From: Candidatus Celaenobacter antarcticus
GTDB lineage: Bacteria; Cloacimonadota; Cloacimonadia; JGIOTU-2
Reading direction: 5' to 3'
NCBI GenBank assembly: GCA_030765865.1
Contig: JAVCDK010000036.1
Location: forward strand, 1 to 57,418
Length of the DNA: 57,418 nucleotides
A program made the position numbers and the translations under genes. Numbering within the stretch: position 1 is the first letter of the stretch; the number at the start of each line of letters is the position of its first letter. The notes under the pieces were generated by a model. That model saw only the letters and a list, made by a program, of their open reading frames with translations, was not told the DNA's origin and did no database searches. This document shows, piece by piece, positions 28,348 to 38,089 of the stretch.

Positions 28348-30948
28348 TTATTTTCGCTTTATGGCAATTTCGCTGTCTTTCATGTCAACAAAAAGCTTTT
28401 TATGCTTTTCGGAGGTTGTACCCTCTTCAATATTATAATCTTTCAGAAGCTCTAAGGCAACTTTATTTTCAATTTCTTTTTGAATAATTCTCTTGAGCGG
28501 TCGTGCACCATATTGTGGATCATAACCGTGCTGCAGAATAAATTCTTTTGCTTTTTTGGAAAACTCTATCTCAAATCCTCTCGAAGCCATTCGTTTCTTC
28601 AGATCATCAAGCTGTATCTCCATGATCTCTTTCATGTCTTCGTGAGAAAGTTTGTGGAAAATGATTATCTCATCCAACCTATTGAGAAATTCCGGTCTGA
28701 AGTTTGCTTGCAGCGCTTTCATTATAACAGACCGGGAAATTTCTTCTTTTGAGTCAGTAGCAAAGATTTCCTGTGACGCAATATTAGATGTCATGATAAT
28801 CACAGTATTTGTGAAATCGACAGTGCGTCCCTGTCCATCGGTAAGACGTCCATCTTCCATGATCTGCAAAAGAATGTTGAACACATCCGGGTGTGCTTTC
28901 TCGATCTCATCAAAGAGGATTACACAGTAAGGACGCCTTCTAACTGCCTCAGTAAGCTGTCCGCCTTCTTCGTAACCCACATACCCGGGAGGAGCACCTA
29001 AAAGTTTTGATACTGTATGGCGTTCCATATATTCGGACATATCGAGCCGTATCATTGCCTTTTCTGTATCAAATAAAATCTGAGAGAGCGTTTTTGCAAG
29101 TTCTGTTTTTCCCACGCCTGTAGGACCAAGAAACATAAAAGTTCCAATAGGACGACCTTCCGGGCTGATACCTGCGCGGTTTCGTCGAATCGCATTCGAG
29201 ATTGCCACAATGGCTTCATCCTGCCCGACAACGCGCTTGTGCAGATCTTTTTCCATTTCAATAAGTCGGGCTGCCTCGCTCTCCAGCATCTTGGAAATCG
29301 GGATATGCGTCCATTTGGATACTATCTCTGCAATATCACTTTCATCAATTTCTTCTTTAAGGATTTTCTGATCTTTCTGAAGGTCTTCTAAGTCCTTATT
29401 TTTCTTCTGAAGTTCTTCATTGAGTTTGCTTAGAGTGCCGTATTTAAGCTCAGACGCTTTTGTCAGATCGGCATTTCGTTCAGCTCGTTCCATCTCGGTT
29501 TTTGTCTGAGCAATTCTCTCTTTGATCTCACTGATCGCGCTTATAAGTTCCTTTTCGCGAGTCCAATGTGTACGAATATGATTTGCTTTTTCCTGTAATT
29601 CTTTCAGCCGTGATTCGATCTCTTTTTTACGAGCGATCGATTTCTCATCCTTTTCTTTTCCGAGAGAATGTTTTTCAATCTCGAGCTGACGAATTTTTCG
29701 CTCGATTTCATCAAGTTCGGTGGGAAGACTGTCAATCTGCATACGGATATGGGCACATGCTTCATCAATAAGATCGATTGCTTTATCAGGTAGAAATCTA
29801 TCTGCGATGTATCTTTCAGAAAGCGTTGCAGCAGCAATGATAGCAGAATCTTTTATCCTTACACCATGATGGATCTCATATTTTTCTTTTATACCTCGAA
29901 GGATAGAGATCGTATCATTTATATCGGGTTCATACACCATGATCGGCTGAAAACGGCGCTCCAGTGCAGCATCTTTTTCGATATATTTTCTGTATTCATT
30001 AATCGTCGTTGCACCGATACAATGAAGTTCTCCACGAGCTAACGCCGGTTTGAGCATATTTGATGCATCGATCGCACCCTCTGCTGCTCCTGCCCCAACC
30101 ACCGTATGAAGCTCATCAATAAAAAGTACAACCTGTCCCTGTGCTGATTCAACTTCTTTGAGAACAGCTTTCAGTCTATCTTCAAACTCACCTCGAAATT
30201 TAGCTCCTGCAAGCAAAGCACCCATATCAAGTTCAACAACATCTTTTCCTTTCAGATTTTCCGGGACATCATTTTCGACTACCCGCCGTGCAAGACCTTC
30301 CACTATCGCAGTCTTGCCTACGCCTGCTTCACCGATGAGCACAGGATTGTTCTTTCTTCGCCTGGAAAGTATTTGCATAACTGAACGTATCTCGTCATCA
30401 CGACCAATAACAGGATCAAGTTTTCCTTTTCGGGCCAGATCTGTTATATTTCGTGAATATTTCTCCAATGCCTGGTATTTTGCTTCGGGATTTTGGTCGG
30501 TAATTCGCTGATTTCCACGAATATCTTTGAGGATCTGCATAACATCTTTTTCTGTGATACCGAATTGTTTGAACAGACCACCCAGTTCATTTTTATCTCT
30601 CAGCATCGCCAGAAATATATGCTCTGTGCTGAGGTAATCATCATTCAGTCTATCGGCTTCCTTTTGAGCTGTGTTAAATATTCTGCTCAATTCTGCCGAT
30701 AAATAGGGCTGCTGAGTACTGCCGGAAACTGATGGCTTGTTCTGTAATATTTTTTCGAGTGCATTGTAAAACTTGTCTTTATTTACCTCTAATTTATTTA
30801 ATATTGAAGGAATAATCCCTTCCGGCTGTTTTATCAGCACAGCCAATACATGAACCGGGGCAATCTCCTGATGACCGAACTGCTCAGCGAGTTGCAGCGC
30901 TGATTGAATTGCCTCTTGAGCTTTTAAAGTAAATTTATTTAAATTCAT
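28348..30948 (-). CDS. clpB: ClpB disaggregase (Hsp100 AAA+ ATPase)
   Basis: 866 residues from the ATG at 30948 ([20 protein letters not shown]), which matches the ClpB N-terminus; an earlier in-frame ATG at 31020 would add 24 residues unlike the family and overlap the promoter. Clp-N repeats (1-145); NBD1 with Walker [10 protein letters not shown] and Walker [10 protein letters not shown]; a long coiled-coil middle domain (about 400-525) that marks ClpB rather than ClpA/C; NBD2 with [22 protein letters not shown] and sensor R of [13 protein letters not shown]. Rescues aggregated proteins together with DnaK. First gene of the clpB-groEL operon with a CIRCE operator ahead of it, so heat-shock control by HrcA is expected. 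Confidence 0.97.
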   Translation of the reverse strand: MNLNKFTLKAQEAIQSALQLAEQFGHQEIAPVHVLAVLIKQPEGIIPSILNKLEVNKDKFYNALEKILQNKPSVSGSTQQPYLSAELSRIFNTAQKEADRLNDDYLSTEHIFLAMLRDKNELGGLFKQFGITEKDVMQILKDIRGNQRITDQNPEAKYQALEKYSRNITDLARKGKLDPVIGRDDEIRSVMQILSRRRKNNPVLIGEAGVGKTAIVEGLARRVVENDVPENLKGKDVVELDMGALLAGAKFRGEFEDRLKAVLKEVESAQGQVVLFIDELHTVVGAGAAEGAIDASNMLKPALARGELHCIGATTINEYRKYIEKDAALERRFQPIMVYEPDINDTISILRGIKEKYEIHHGVRIKDSAIIAAATLSERYIADRFLPDKAIDLIDEACAHIRMQIDSLPTELDEIERKIRQLEIEKHSLGKEKDEKSIARKKEIESRLKELQEKANHIRTHWTREKELISAISEIKERIAQTKTEMERAERNADLTKASELKYGTLSKLNEELQKKNKDLEDLQKDQKILKEEIDESDIAEIVSKWTHIPISKMLESEAARLIEMEKDLHKRVVGQDEAIVAISNAIRRNRAGISPEGRPIGTFMFLGPTGVGKTELAKTLSQILFDTEKAMIRLDMSEYMERHTVSKLLGAPPGYVGYEEGGQLTEAVRRRPYCVILFDEIEKAHPDVFNILLQIMEDGRLTDGQGRTVDFTNTVIIMTSNIASQEIFATDSKEEISRSVIMKALQANFRPEFLNRLDEIIIFHKLSHEDMKEIMEIQLDDLKKRMASRGFEIEFSKKAKEFILQHGYDPQYGARPLKRIIQKEIENKVALELLKDYNIEEGTTSEKHKKLFVDMKDSEIAIKRK

Positions 30949-30979
30949 ATTATTATTAAATTCTTCAATTTTAATAAAA

Positions 30980-31007
30980 AATATATATGTACAATACGCA
31001 TTGTCAA
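30980..31007 (-). promoter_or_regulatory. Probable sigma-70-type promoter of clpB
   Basis: In the minus direction TTGACA (31007-31002), a 16-base spacer and TATATT (30985-30980), 32 bases before the clpB ATG. The CIRCE element lies just upstream. Confidence 0.5.
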
Positions 31008-31013
31008 ATAATT

Positions 31014-31040
31014 TTGGCACTTAAATTAGCAGAGTGCTAA
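31014..31040. promoter_or_regulatory. CIRCE element (HrcA operator)
   Basis: TTGGCACTT, nine bases, GAGTGCTAA. The known consensus is TTAGCACTC-N9-GAGTGCTAA: the right arm is perfect, the left arm matches 7 of 9, and the spacing is exact. It lies between clpB (minus) and gpsA (plus), adjacent to the clpB promoter, as expected for HrcA repression of chaperone genes. No hrcA gene in the window. Confidence 0.82.
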
Positions 31041-31107
31041 TATTTAAAAAACTTGTAATAATTTTGATAATAAAAGTAATAGTGCTATAAATATTTTAAG
31101 GATAATT

Positions 31108-32109
31108 ATGGAAAAAATTTCAGTCATTGGAATGGGTAGTTGGGGTACGACGCTTGCAATTCTTTTAGCAGAGAAAGGTAATTCTGTTATTGGATGGGAA
31201 TGGATAAAAGAACGGGCATATAAGATGCAAAAAACAAGAGAAAATCCATTTTTCTTAAAGGGGTGTCCATTCCCGGAAAATCTGGAAGTTACGAATGACC
31301 TTCTGTATGCAGCTGCCAAATCTAATGTAATTGTACTTGCAGTCCCATCCCATGTTGTAAGAAAAATCGTCAGACAGAGCAAGGATGAGCTTCATGAAAA
31401 AAATATTGTGAATGTGGCAAAGGGAATTGAAATTGAGACCATGCTGCGTATGTCCGAAGTAATTCATGATGAAGCAGGCATACCATTTGAAAAAATTACT
31501 ACATTGTCAGGACCGACACATTCTGAAGAGGTGAGCAAGAAACTCCCTGCAACAATTGTTGCGGCTTCTGTAAGTGAAACCTATGCAAAATCAATCCAAC
31601 ACCTATTCATGACAAATTATTTCAGGGTGTATACAAGCACAGATATTATCGGAGTTGAGCTTGGCGGATCCTTAAAAAACGTCATTGCGATCGGGGCAGG
31701 TATTTCTGATGGAATGTGCATGGGCGACAATACGAAAGCTGCACTTATTACTCGTGGTTTACGTGAGATCACGCGTCTCGGAATTGCCTGCGGAGCCAAC
31801 CCGCATACCTTCTCAGGAATATCCGGTATTGGAGATCTGATCGTGACCTGTGACAGTCTGCATAGCAGAAACCGCTATGTGGGAAATCGGCTTGCAAAAG
31901 GTTTCTCGCTTGATGAAATCCTCTCTTCCATGGAAATGATCGCAGAAGGAGTGAATACAACAAAATCAGCTTATCAATTATCTCATGAGATGAACGTGGA
32001 AATGCCGATAACTGATCATATTCACCAGATTTTATTTGAAGGACTCTCGCCACAAGAAGGAGTTATCACTCTTATGACCCGTTCACCAAAGAGCGAGGAT
32101 GAGTTCTAA
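31108..32109 (+). CDS. gpsA: Glycerol-3-phosphate dehydrogenase [NAD(P)+]
   Basis: 333 residues, normal GpsA length, cytoplasmic. Reduces dihydroxyacetone phosphate to sn-glycerol 3-phosphate, the backbone for phospholipids. N-terminal dinucleotide fold with GMGSWGTTLAILLAEKG; IVLAVPSHVVR; the catalytic C-terminal domain with GGSLKNVIAIGAGISDG (catalytic Lys), GDNTKAALITRGLREI, and FSGISGIGDLIVTC followed by SRNRYVGNRLAKG. All signature blocks are present. It is divergent from clpB and eight bases upstream of the EamA permease gene, so these two probably form an operon. Confidence 0.97.
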   Translation: MEKISVIGMGSWGTTLAILLAEKGNSVIGWEWIKERAYKMQKTRENPFFLKGCPFPENLEVTNDLLYAAAKSNVIVLAVPSHVVRKIVRQSKDELHEKNIVNVAKGIEIETMLRMSEVIHDEAGIPFEKITTLSGPTHSEEVSKKLPATIVAASVSETYAKSIQHLFMTNYFRVYTSTDIIGVELGGSLKNVIAIGAGISDGMCMGDNTKAALITRGLREITRLGIACGANPHTFSGISGIGDLIVTCDSLHSRNRYVGNRLAKGFSLDEILSSMEMIAEGVNTTKSAYQLSHEMNVEMPITDHIHQILFEGLSPQEGVITLMTRSPKSEDEF

Positions 32110-32117
32110 ATCTTTAT

Positions 32118-33008
32118 ATGAATATCCCATATTATGGTGAAATTCTCTCCTTAATTACTGCAATAGTCTGGGCTGGGGCAGTTATGTTTTTCCGTAAAAG
32201 TGGTGAAACAACCAAGCCCTTTGCACTTAATTTCTTCAAAAATACTATTGCATCAATTCTGTTTGTTCTTACTTTGCTCATCCTCGGACAGGAGATATTT
32301 CCAGCAATGCCCACAAAAGACTATCTCATTCTTATTGCCAGCGGTATCATCGGAATTTCTTTTGCGGACACTATTTACTTTTCCAGTTTGAATATTCTCG
32401 GTGCCGGAGTTTCGTCAATTGTTAATTGCCTATTCAATCCCTTTGTGATAGGGCTCGCGTATATTTTTTTGGGGGAAAGACTTTCTGTACTCCAGTTCGC
32501 TGGAGCAGCTCTCATTATCGGCGCGATCGCAGTAACCACTGTACGCATTTCCTCATCTAATATTCCAAAAAAACATCTTGCACTTGGCATTTTTCTTGGT
32601 GTGATTTCTGTACTTACAATGGTAGTAAGTGTGATCATGATAAAACCTATCCTTGATAATGCATCTGTATTATGGTGCACAGAAATACGGCTTATATCCG
32701 GCACTGTAGTGATGGCAATTATTGCAGTATTTCATCCAAGAAGAAAGACGATTTTTCGAACATTCAAACCCTCTCCTGAATGGAAATATCTTATACCGGG
32801 AACTATTCTTGGAGCATATCTGGCAATGGTCATCTGGCTGGGGGGAATTAAATATGCTTATGCAAGTGTGTCAACTGCGATCAACCAGACGAGTGTGATC
32901 TTTATATTTATCCTTGCTGCAATATTTTTGAAAGAACGCTTTACCCTCCGGCGATTTATCGGACTTGCCCTTTCTTTCTCAGGTATTTTACTCGTTACTT
33001 TAGGGTAG
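32118..33008 (+). CDS. EamA/DMT family permease
   Basis: 296 residues, ten predicted membrane helices in two five-helix EamA halves (about 5-140 and 150-295). Signs: LITAIVWAGAVMFFRKSGE, the end of the first half FLGERLSVLQFAGAALIIGAI, and the matching end of the second half FLKERFTLRRFIGLALSFSGILLV, as expected for an internal duplication. Members of the drug/metabolite transporter superfamily export amino acids, nucleotides or other small molecules; the substrate cannot be told here. Begins eight bases after gpsA. No odd features. Confidence 0.9.
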   Translation: MNIPYYGEILSLITAIVWAGAVMFFRKSGETTKPFALNFFKNTIASILFVLTLLILGQEIFPAMPTKDYLILIASGIIGISFADTIYFSSLNILGAGVSSIVNCLFNPFVIGLAYIFLGERLSVLQFAGAALIIGAIAVTTVRISSSNIPKKHLALGIFLGVISVLTMVVSVIMIKPILDNASVLWCTEIRLISGTVVMAIIAVFHPRRKTIFRTFKPSPEWKYLIPGTILGAYLAMVIWLGGIKYAYASVSTAINQTSVIFIFILAAIFLKERFTLRRFIGLALSFSGILLVTLG

Positions 33009-33459
33009 TAACTAAAAAATGAAACTTACCGACAATTTGTCGTGAAAATAAAAGAGCACGCAAAGACGCAGAGACACAAAAATTAAAAGAATGCAGAGAA
33101 AAAATAGGAATTATTTTTAAAATTACCCTTTTCAGGGAGTGGCTTTTTTTCTAAACTTGTCTTAGATAATAAATTAGTCCCTTAATTCTTATATCTTTTC
33201 ATTTTTAGCCAAAAACTTATAATCCATTTCTGTAAAACCTTTATTGATAAGTGTTTATCCCCTTGAAGTATTTGTTTAACTTTTTAATATAATATTTTTC
33301 TATCTTACTCGGTGTTCTATGTGTTCTCTGCCTGCCATGGCATAATAAAATGAAGACGGGTGGTGAAATTTTTTTTATTAGTTGTTAATTGGAATTAGGA
33401 TAACTAAAAAAAGACCCTCGAGCCAAAGCCCGAAGGTCTTTCATTATATTACAATAAGA
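33009..33459. other. Intergenic region with decayed repeat-like text, ends in a terminator
   Basis: No gene seen. At 33052-33073 there is a purine-rich segment (GAGCACGCAAAGACGCAGAG) and at about 33309-33330 a rough inverse (GTGTTCTATGTGTTCTCTG); together they resemble the ends of an intergenic repeat seen in many environmental genomes. A terminator for the downstream minus-strand gene lies at 33410-33441. Confidence 0.4.
33410..33441 (-). terminator. Terminator of the TonB receptor gene
   Basis: In the minus direction AAAGACC and GGTCTTT pair (7 bases) with an inner TCG/CGA stem after one mismatch; a run of seven T follows on the minus strand. 19 bases after the stop at 33460. Confidence 0.8.
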
Positions 33460-36213
33460 TTATAATCCGATTTCAACACCAAGGTTAATACTACGTCGAG
33501 CTCCAAAGAAGACTTCTGCATCATCAGCATCATGATCTTTATCGAATGCATTATAAGAACTATTATCCGTTGCGTCCTGAATATAGGTATCGTTGAGAAG
33601 ATTAAACACATGAGCAAACACTCTCATTCTGAGACCTTTTACCACTGTAGGGATTTGATACATTATATGAAGATCTACAGTAGTGTAGTTAGGCACTTTC
33701 CAGCTTTGTTTTCTATCAGTAGGATCGTCTCTATCCAGAATGTTCCAATTGCTCCAGAAATCCATATAGTATTTTCCAACTAATCTGACAGCCATTCCGT
33801 CAAAAGGATACACACTTGCCGTAAGAGCGACCTGTGTCTGCGGCTGACCACCGACCTTCAGGTCTTTAACATAAACGTTGATAGTATCATTAGGTCCGGT
33901 CGTATGCTTGATCACCGCACTTACGTCATCAGTATATTTCCAGAAGCCCTTTGAGGCATTAAGCTGAAAATTGAGAAAATCTGAAGCCCGGAAATTTGCT
34001 TCAAACTCGGCACCCATATGATAGGAATCAAGTCCGCTGATGAAGACAGCTTCTTCGTCTGTGGATGCAGTATCAAGTACAACCCATTCTCTGTAAACCT
34101 GGTCCTTCCATTGGGTATAATAACCGCCAGCTTTGATATTGAGAAGTCCGTCTAAACCGACCCAACTGAAACCAGCTTCACCGCTCATGAATTTTTCATT
34201 TTGTGGATCGTCTGCTTTCTTTCCATCACTATCATCAATGACTTCGTCAAAGATAGGTGCTTTCGACACATAACCGGCATTTCCAAACACACCGAGGTCA
34301 GGCATTACGAGATAGCTTAATCCGCCCTTGATCTGGTAACCAGGGATATACTTGGTCTCAGTTGTTATTTCCTTACCGGCAGTATTTTTATGGAAGTGAT
34401 CGGTAAAGGTGTATTTCACTGCAGAAAGTCCCGCAGAACCAAAGGCAGTTATGGGACCTTGTTTGAATTCACCTTGGGCAAATCCACCCATCCAATCAAC
34501 AGTGTTTGTGCTGTTGTAGTCGATCCTATCACCAAGCACTTTGTGATGATCACCTGTATCGAATTCATCTCCATCCCAATAATAGTAAGCACCACCTAGT
34601 AGGTCTCTTACTTCTCTGAAATGATCGATCTCGGCAGTACGCAAGTCAACACCAATAAGGGTATTGATCTCCGGACTTACTTCGTATTCAGCTTTGACGA
34701 TAGCGCCTATAGTCCATTGTTTATTGACGCTGTTTCTAAGAATACCTACCGATTCACGATCATCTTTGGTCAAGGTTTTACCATTAACATGGTATGTTCC
34801 TGAGTCTGCTTGGTTTGTACAAATAGTAGCATCCCAATCCCAGGTCCATGGAGAAGGACCATAATAGTAAGGAGTTCCTTCACTAAGTGCGCCGTTTGCA
34901 TCTCTATGATATATCTGACCAAAAGTTCCACTACCACCACCTACACCACCGGAATAATACACTGTTGAATAGAGGTTTAACTTCTCTGCGAGTTGACTAA
35001 ACCAATTCAGGTTAATCTGTGGTTTATGATAGTAGTTTACAATCTCATTTAAGAAGCTATACGAGTAGCGTTCATGCCGTTGACCATCCCACCACTGTTC
35101 TCCATTATATGACGAATTTAAGGTATACCAGTTCTGGTTAAAATTTAAACCTCTATTTTTGAATTTACTAAAAGCAGCAGGATCATAACTGGAAAGATCT
35201 GCTGCATAATCATGGTCGAATACAGCAATATTCTGTGCATATCTTCTTTGTCCATGCTGTTGAGGAGCACCGACTGCATAGAATTCCAATCTGTTTTTGT
35301 CATTCAGATTATAGGATGTGGCAAGATAATATGCGTATGCATCAGTCCAAGCTGCATCAGCGACACCATCACCCTGCTTGCGAACAAGTGCAAAGCTTAA
35401 TGCATATTTGTCATCAACAAGACCGGTATTTCCAATAAAGGTCATTTTCCTGAAGTTGCCAGAGCCATATTCCTGTTTGAAACGTGCACCGGAAGTCATT
35501 TGTGTGGGATCAGTAATGATGTTCATTGTACCACCGATTGAAGGTACTGCAAGGTTGATTGCGCTGAGACCTCTCTGAACCTGGATCGAGGATGTTGCAT
35601 CACCAACTCCATCCCAGTTTGACCAGTAAACCCAGCCATTTTCCATATCATTAACAGGGACACCATTGATCATAATAGCAACATTTCTCTGGTTAAAACC
35701 ACGAATGTACAAACCTGCATCGCCTGCACCACCACCCTGATCTGTAGAATACACACTGGGAGTACTCTTGAGAACCAGTGGAAGATCGCGAGAACCAAGA
35801 TCCATTGCAATCTCTTCATGGCTTATGTCAGTATAAGCAATAGGGGTCGTTTCTTCTGCCCTGTCTGCAAACACGGTCATTCCGGGAATTCCAATGTCCT
35901 TGATGGTGAGAGTGAAATTCACGGTTGAGGTCAAGCCACCCTTGATCTCAACTTCCTTTTTCATTAACTCATAACCGAGATAACTCACTGCAACAGTATA
36001 TGTGCCTTCTGGAATATTCTTCAGAAGAAATGTTCCATTGCTACGTGAAAGCATACCAAACCCGGTTCCTTCTATGTAAACATTTGCATCGGCGATCGGG
36101 TCGCCGTTTTTTTCGTTCGTTACCTTACCTGCCAAATTGCCCGTGCCTGCTGCAAAGGCAAAGGAGGTAATCATAAATAACGAAACTACGAGAACAATAA
36201 GTACTTTTTTCAT
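33460..36213 (-). CDS. TonB-dependent outer-membrane receptor with N-terminal carboxypeptidase-regulatory-like domain
   Basis: 917 residues from the ATG at 36213 (MKKVLIVLVVSLFMITSFAFA), preceded by GGAGG; the upstream in-frame start at 36252 lies before the leader and is not likely. After the leader comes a carboxypeptidase-regulatory-like domain (about 27-110: LAGKVTNEKNGDPIADANVY, YTVAVSYLGYELMKKEVEI), then the plug domain (about 125-240: LPLVLKSTPSVYSTDQGG, GLYIRGFNQRNVAIMINGVPVNDMENGWVYW, GLSAINLAVPSIGGTMNI) and a 22-strand-type barrel to the end. It would import a bulky substrate with TonB energy. The regulatory-like N-terminus is of the SusC-like kind, but no SusD lipoprotein gene is adjacent. 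A leader motif (36285-36301) shared with the T9SS gene at 8446-11115 lies upstream. Confidence 0.92.
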   Translation of the reverse strand: MKKVLIVLVVSLFMITSFAFAAGTGNLAGKVTNEKNGDPIADANVYIEGTGFGMLSRSNGTFLLKNIPEGTYTVAVSYLGYELMKKEVEIKGGLTSTVNFTLTIKDIGIPGMTVFADRAEETTPIAYTDISHEEIAMDLGSRDLPLVLKSTPSVYSTDQGGGAGDAGLYIRGFNQRNVAIMINGVPVNDMENGWVYWSNWDGVGDATSSIQVQRGLSAINLAVPSIGGTMNIITDPTQMTSGARFKQEYGSGNFRKMTFIGNTGLVDDKYALSFALVRKQGDGVADAAWTDAYAYYLATSYNLNDKNRLEFYAVGAPQQHGQRRYAQNIAVFDHDYAADLSSYDPAAFSKFKNRGLNFNQNWYTLNSSYNGEQWWDGQRHERYSYSFLNEIVNYYHKPQINLNWFSQLAEKLNLYSTVYYSGGVGGGSGTFGQIYHRDANGALSEGTPYYYGPSPWTWDWDATICTNQADSGTYHVNGKTLTKDDRESVGILRNSVNKQWTIGAIVKAEYEVSPEINTLIGVDLRTAEIDHFREVRDLLGGAYYYWDGDEFDTGDHHKVLGDRIDYNSTNTVDWMGGFAQGEFKQGPITAFGSAGLSAVKYTFTDHFHKNTAGKEITTETKYIPGYQIKGGLSYLVMPDLGVFGNAGYVSKAPIFDEVIDDSDGKKADDPQNEKFMSGEAGFSWVGLDGLLNIKAGGYYTQWKDQVYREWVVLDTASTDEEAVFISGLDSYHMGAEFEANFRASDFLNFQLNASKGFWKYTDDVSAVIKHTTGPNDTINVYVKDLKVGGQPQTQVALTASVYPFDGMAVRLVGKYYMDFWSNWNILDRDDPTDRKQSWKVPNYTTVDLHIMYQIPTVVKGLRMRVFAHVFNLLNDTYIQDATDNSSYNAFDKDHDADDAEVFFGARRSINLGVEIGL

Positions 36214-36547
36214 AGGTGTACTATCCTCCCTAATATTTATTTGTATTAACAAAACCCACTCATCCGAAAAGTATTAGATGAATACCTATCAATGATATTA
36301 ACATGTCTATTTGCGTTATTATTACGTAAGAACGTGCGAGTATATAAAAAATATGTAGATGGATATATTGTTCTTAGCAGTTTTTTGCGTCTTTTTAACT
36401 TCTTTCTTCTTAAGAAATTTTTCAAAGCTATACTACCTTTTATTAGTTTAGTTGAAACTTTATCGACCTTAGCGATATAATTAAATGACTGTCAAATTTT
36501 TTTTAATAAATCTGTAAATTGCGAAATAGTAGCAGGTTAATCCCCGC
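36214..36547. other. Intergenic region upstream of the TonB receptor
   Basis: No gene seen. It holds the leader of the TonB receptor gene with the motif CCTATCAATGATATTAA at 36285-36301, and the end region of the metallopeptidase gene transcribed from 37459. AT-rich, no hairpin with a T-run found. Confidence 0.45.
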
Positions 36548-37459
36548 CTACTGTATTTGACCCGAGTCCTCCATCTCCCACTTTTCCTCTAATCTTCTTC
36601 TGTACCGCTGTTTACGTATGTATGCAATAAAAAGAAGTATCGGAATTATTATCCAAAATAATCCAAAACCCGAGTAGAGAATTGCAAGTACAGAATGGGA
36701 TGAAATTGACTTCTTCGCAACTTTCAGGAAGGACTGAACGGACATACCGAATGCTCTGGTAAAGGATGTATTAAAATCATTTTCTGTATGAATATAATCT
36801 ATAAATTGGTAAAATTTCTGCTTATCAAATCTTTTGAGGAGATATCGGAAAGTATAATAACTCTGTTGATAAAAAGTCCCAACTTTCGTCTTGGCTTCAG
36901 GATAATGGTAGGAATAGGATTGCAGATCGAGCACATTTCCTTTGAGTGCATCAGTAACAAATTGCACTTCCCTGTTTATATTCCATTGTTTTGCATAATA
37001 TTGCACAAATCCTTCTTCGAACCACAAGGGCAGATAAACCTTAGGTGCTACAGAATGAAGCAGGATGTGAAGATATTCATGTGTCAGTACTTTATAAAAT
37101 TCAGTGTGAGGAGGAAGCGTTTTGGGATTTCTTATTATTATTTTTGAGAGTGCGGGAATAGCCATCGCAATACTGCTCTCGGGTAACTTTCCACGTGTGA
37201 TATATTCATCAAATTCTTTTTTGGAATGAGTAAGTACAAGTTGTATGACAGGTATATCATAAAATCCGACTTCCCTATTTGTTTGAGTAACTATCCCGGA
37301 AAACTTGTTCAAGATCTCTTCAGCTATCCTATGATCCTGCTCATGATAAGTAATGATTACAAAGTCATTCTGTAGAATCTCGGCAAAAGTATATCCTGCC
37401 AAAAGGAATATAATAATTATACACATAAACAGTGATTGAACAAAGATTTTCTTTTTCAT
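36548..37459 (-). CDS. Membrane-tethered gluzincin metallopeptidase (Peptidase_MA-like)
   Basis: 303 residues. Signal peptide (1-26), extracytoplasmic domain, and one C-terminal membrane helix (about 258-282) followed by a basic tail (IRKQRYRRRLEEKWE). The zinc site is clear: HEYLH (His127, Glu128, His131) in VLTHEYLHILLH, and a downstream Glu in LPLWFEEGFVQYYA, the pattern of the peptidase-MA/gluzincin family. Expected to act in the periplasm, anchored in the inner membrane by the C-terminal helix. Substrate unknown. Monocistronic in appearance; divergent from the lipocalin operon that begins at 37560, with 100 bases between. Confidence 0.82.
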   Translation of the reverse strand: MKKKIFVQSLFMCIIIIFLLAGYTFAEILQNDFVIITYHEQDHRIAEEILNKFSGIVTQTNREVGFYDIPVIQLVLTHSKKEFDEYITRGKLPESSIAMAIPALSKIIIRNPKTLPPHTEFYKVLTHEYLHILLHSVAPKVYLPLWFEEGFVQYYAKQWNINREVQFVTDALKGNVLDLQSYSYHYPEAKTKVGTFYQQSYYTFRYLLKRFDKQKFYQFIDYIHTENDFNTSFTRAFGMSVQSFLKVAKKSISSHSVLAILYSGFGLFWIIIPILLFIAYIRKQRYRRRLEEKWEMEDSGQIQ

Positions 37460-37559
37460 GAACTATTAAGAATGTAATCGCACAAATGAATATTGTCCAT
37501 AATTTAAGATTTTTATTGACAAGATAAAATACGAAAATGATATTTTTTTTAGGTGAAAA

Positions 37560-38081
37560 ATGAAAATACCAAAATGCATGATTGGTCTATTTATGATAAT
37601 TCCTCTCAGTTTGCATGCAGAAAGCACTCTACAGGTTGTTCCCTTTGTTGATATCAAGAAGTACATCGGGACGTGGTATGAGATCGCTCGTTATCCAAAT
37701 AGCTTTCAAAAAAAGTGTGAACGTTCATGGGTTGAATATTCTCTGAGAGATGATGGTAATATTCAGGTTCTAAATAAATGCTTCAAATTTGACGGTAAGA
37801 CCAGCAAGATCAAAGGGAAAGCATGGGTTTATGATAAGGAATCAACCGCAAAGCTGAAGGTACAATTTTTCTGGCCTTTCAGTGCAAATTATTGGATCAT
37901 AGATTTAGGAAAAAACTACGAGTATGCAGTGGTGAGTGAACCAAAAAAGAAATTACTCTGGATCCTGTGTAGAACAAAAATTATGCCTGAAGATCAGTAC
38001 CAACAAATTATTCAAAAGCTTATTCTAAAGGGATTCGATACTTCCAAATTATTCATTGATCCCTGGGAAAATTACGAGTAA
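37560..38081 (+). CDS. Lipocalin (Blc-like), secreted
   Basis: 173 residues. Signal peptide (1-19, ending LHA), then a bacterial lipocalin: the fold signature GTWYEIARYPNSFQKKC, the central strand KIKGKAWVYD, the block LKVQFFWPFSANYWIIDL and YEYAVVSEPKKKLLWILCRT. Blc-type lipocalins bind lysophospholipids or fatty acids in the envelope. There is no lipobox, so unlike its paralogue at 39613-40143 it is probably soluble in the periplasm. First gene of a seven-gene run; the acyl-activating enzyme starts 8 bases later. Start has AGGTG five bases upstream. Confidence 0.9.
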   Translation: MKIPKCMIGLFMIIPLSLHAESTLQVVPFVDIKKYIGTWYEIARYPNSFQKKCERSWVEYSLRDDGNIQVLNKCFKFDGKTSKIKGKAWVYDKESTAKLKVQFFWPFSANYWIIDLGKNYEYAVVSEPKKKLLWILCRTKIMPEDQYQQIIQKLILKGFDTSKLFIDPWENYE

Positions 38082-38089
38082 ATTTCATT

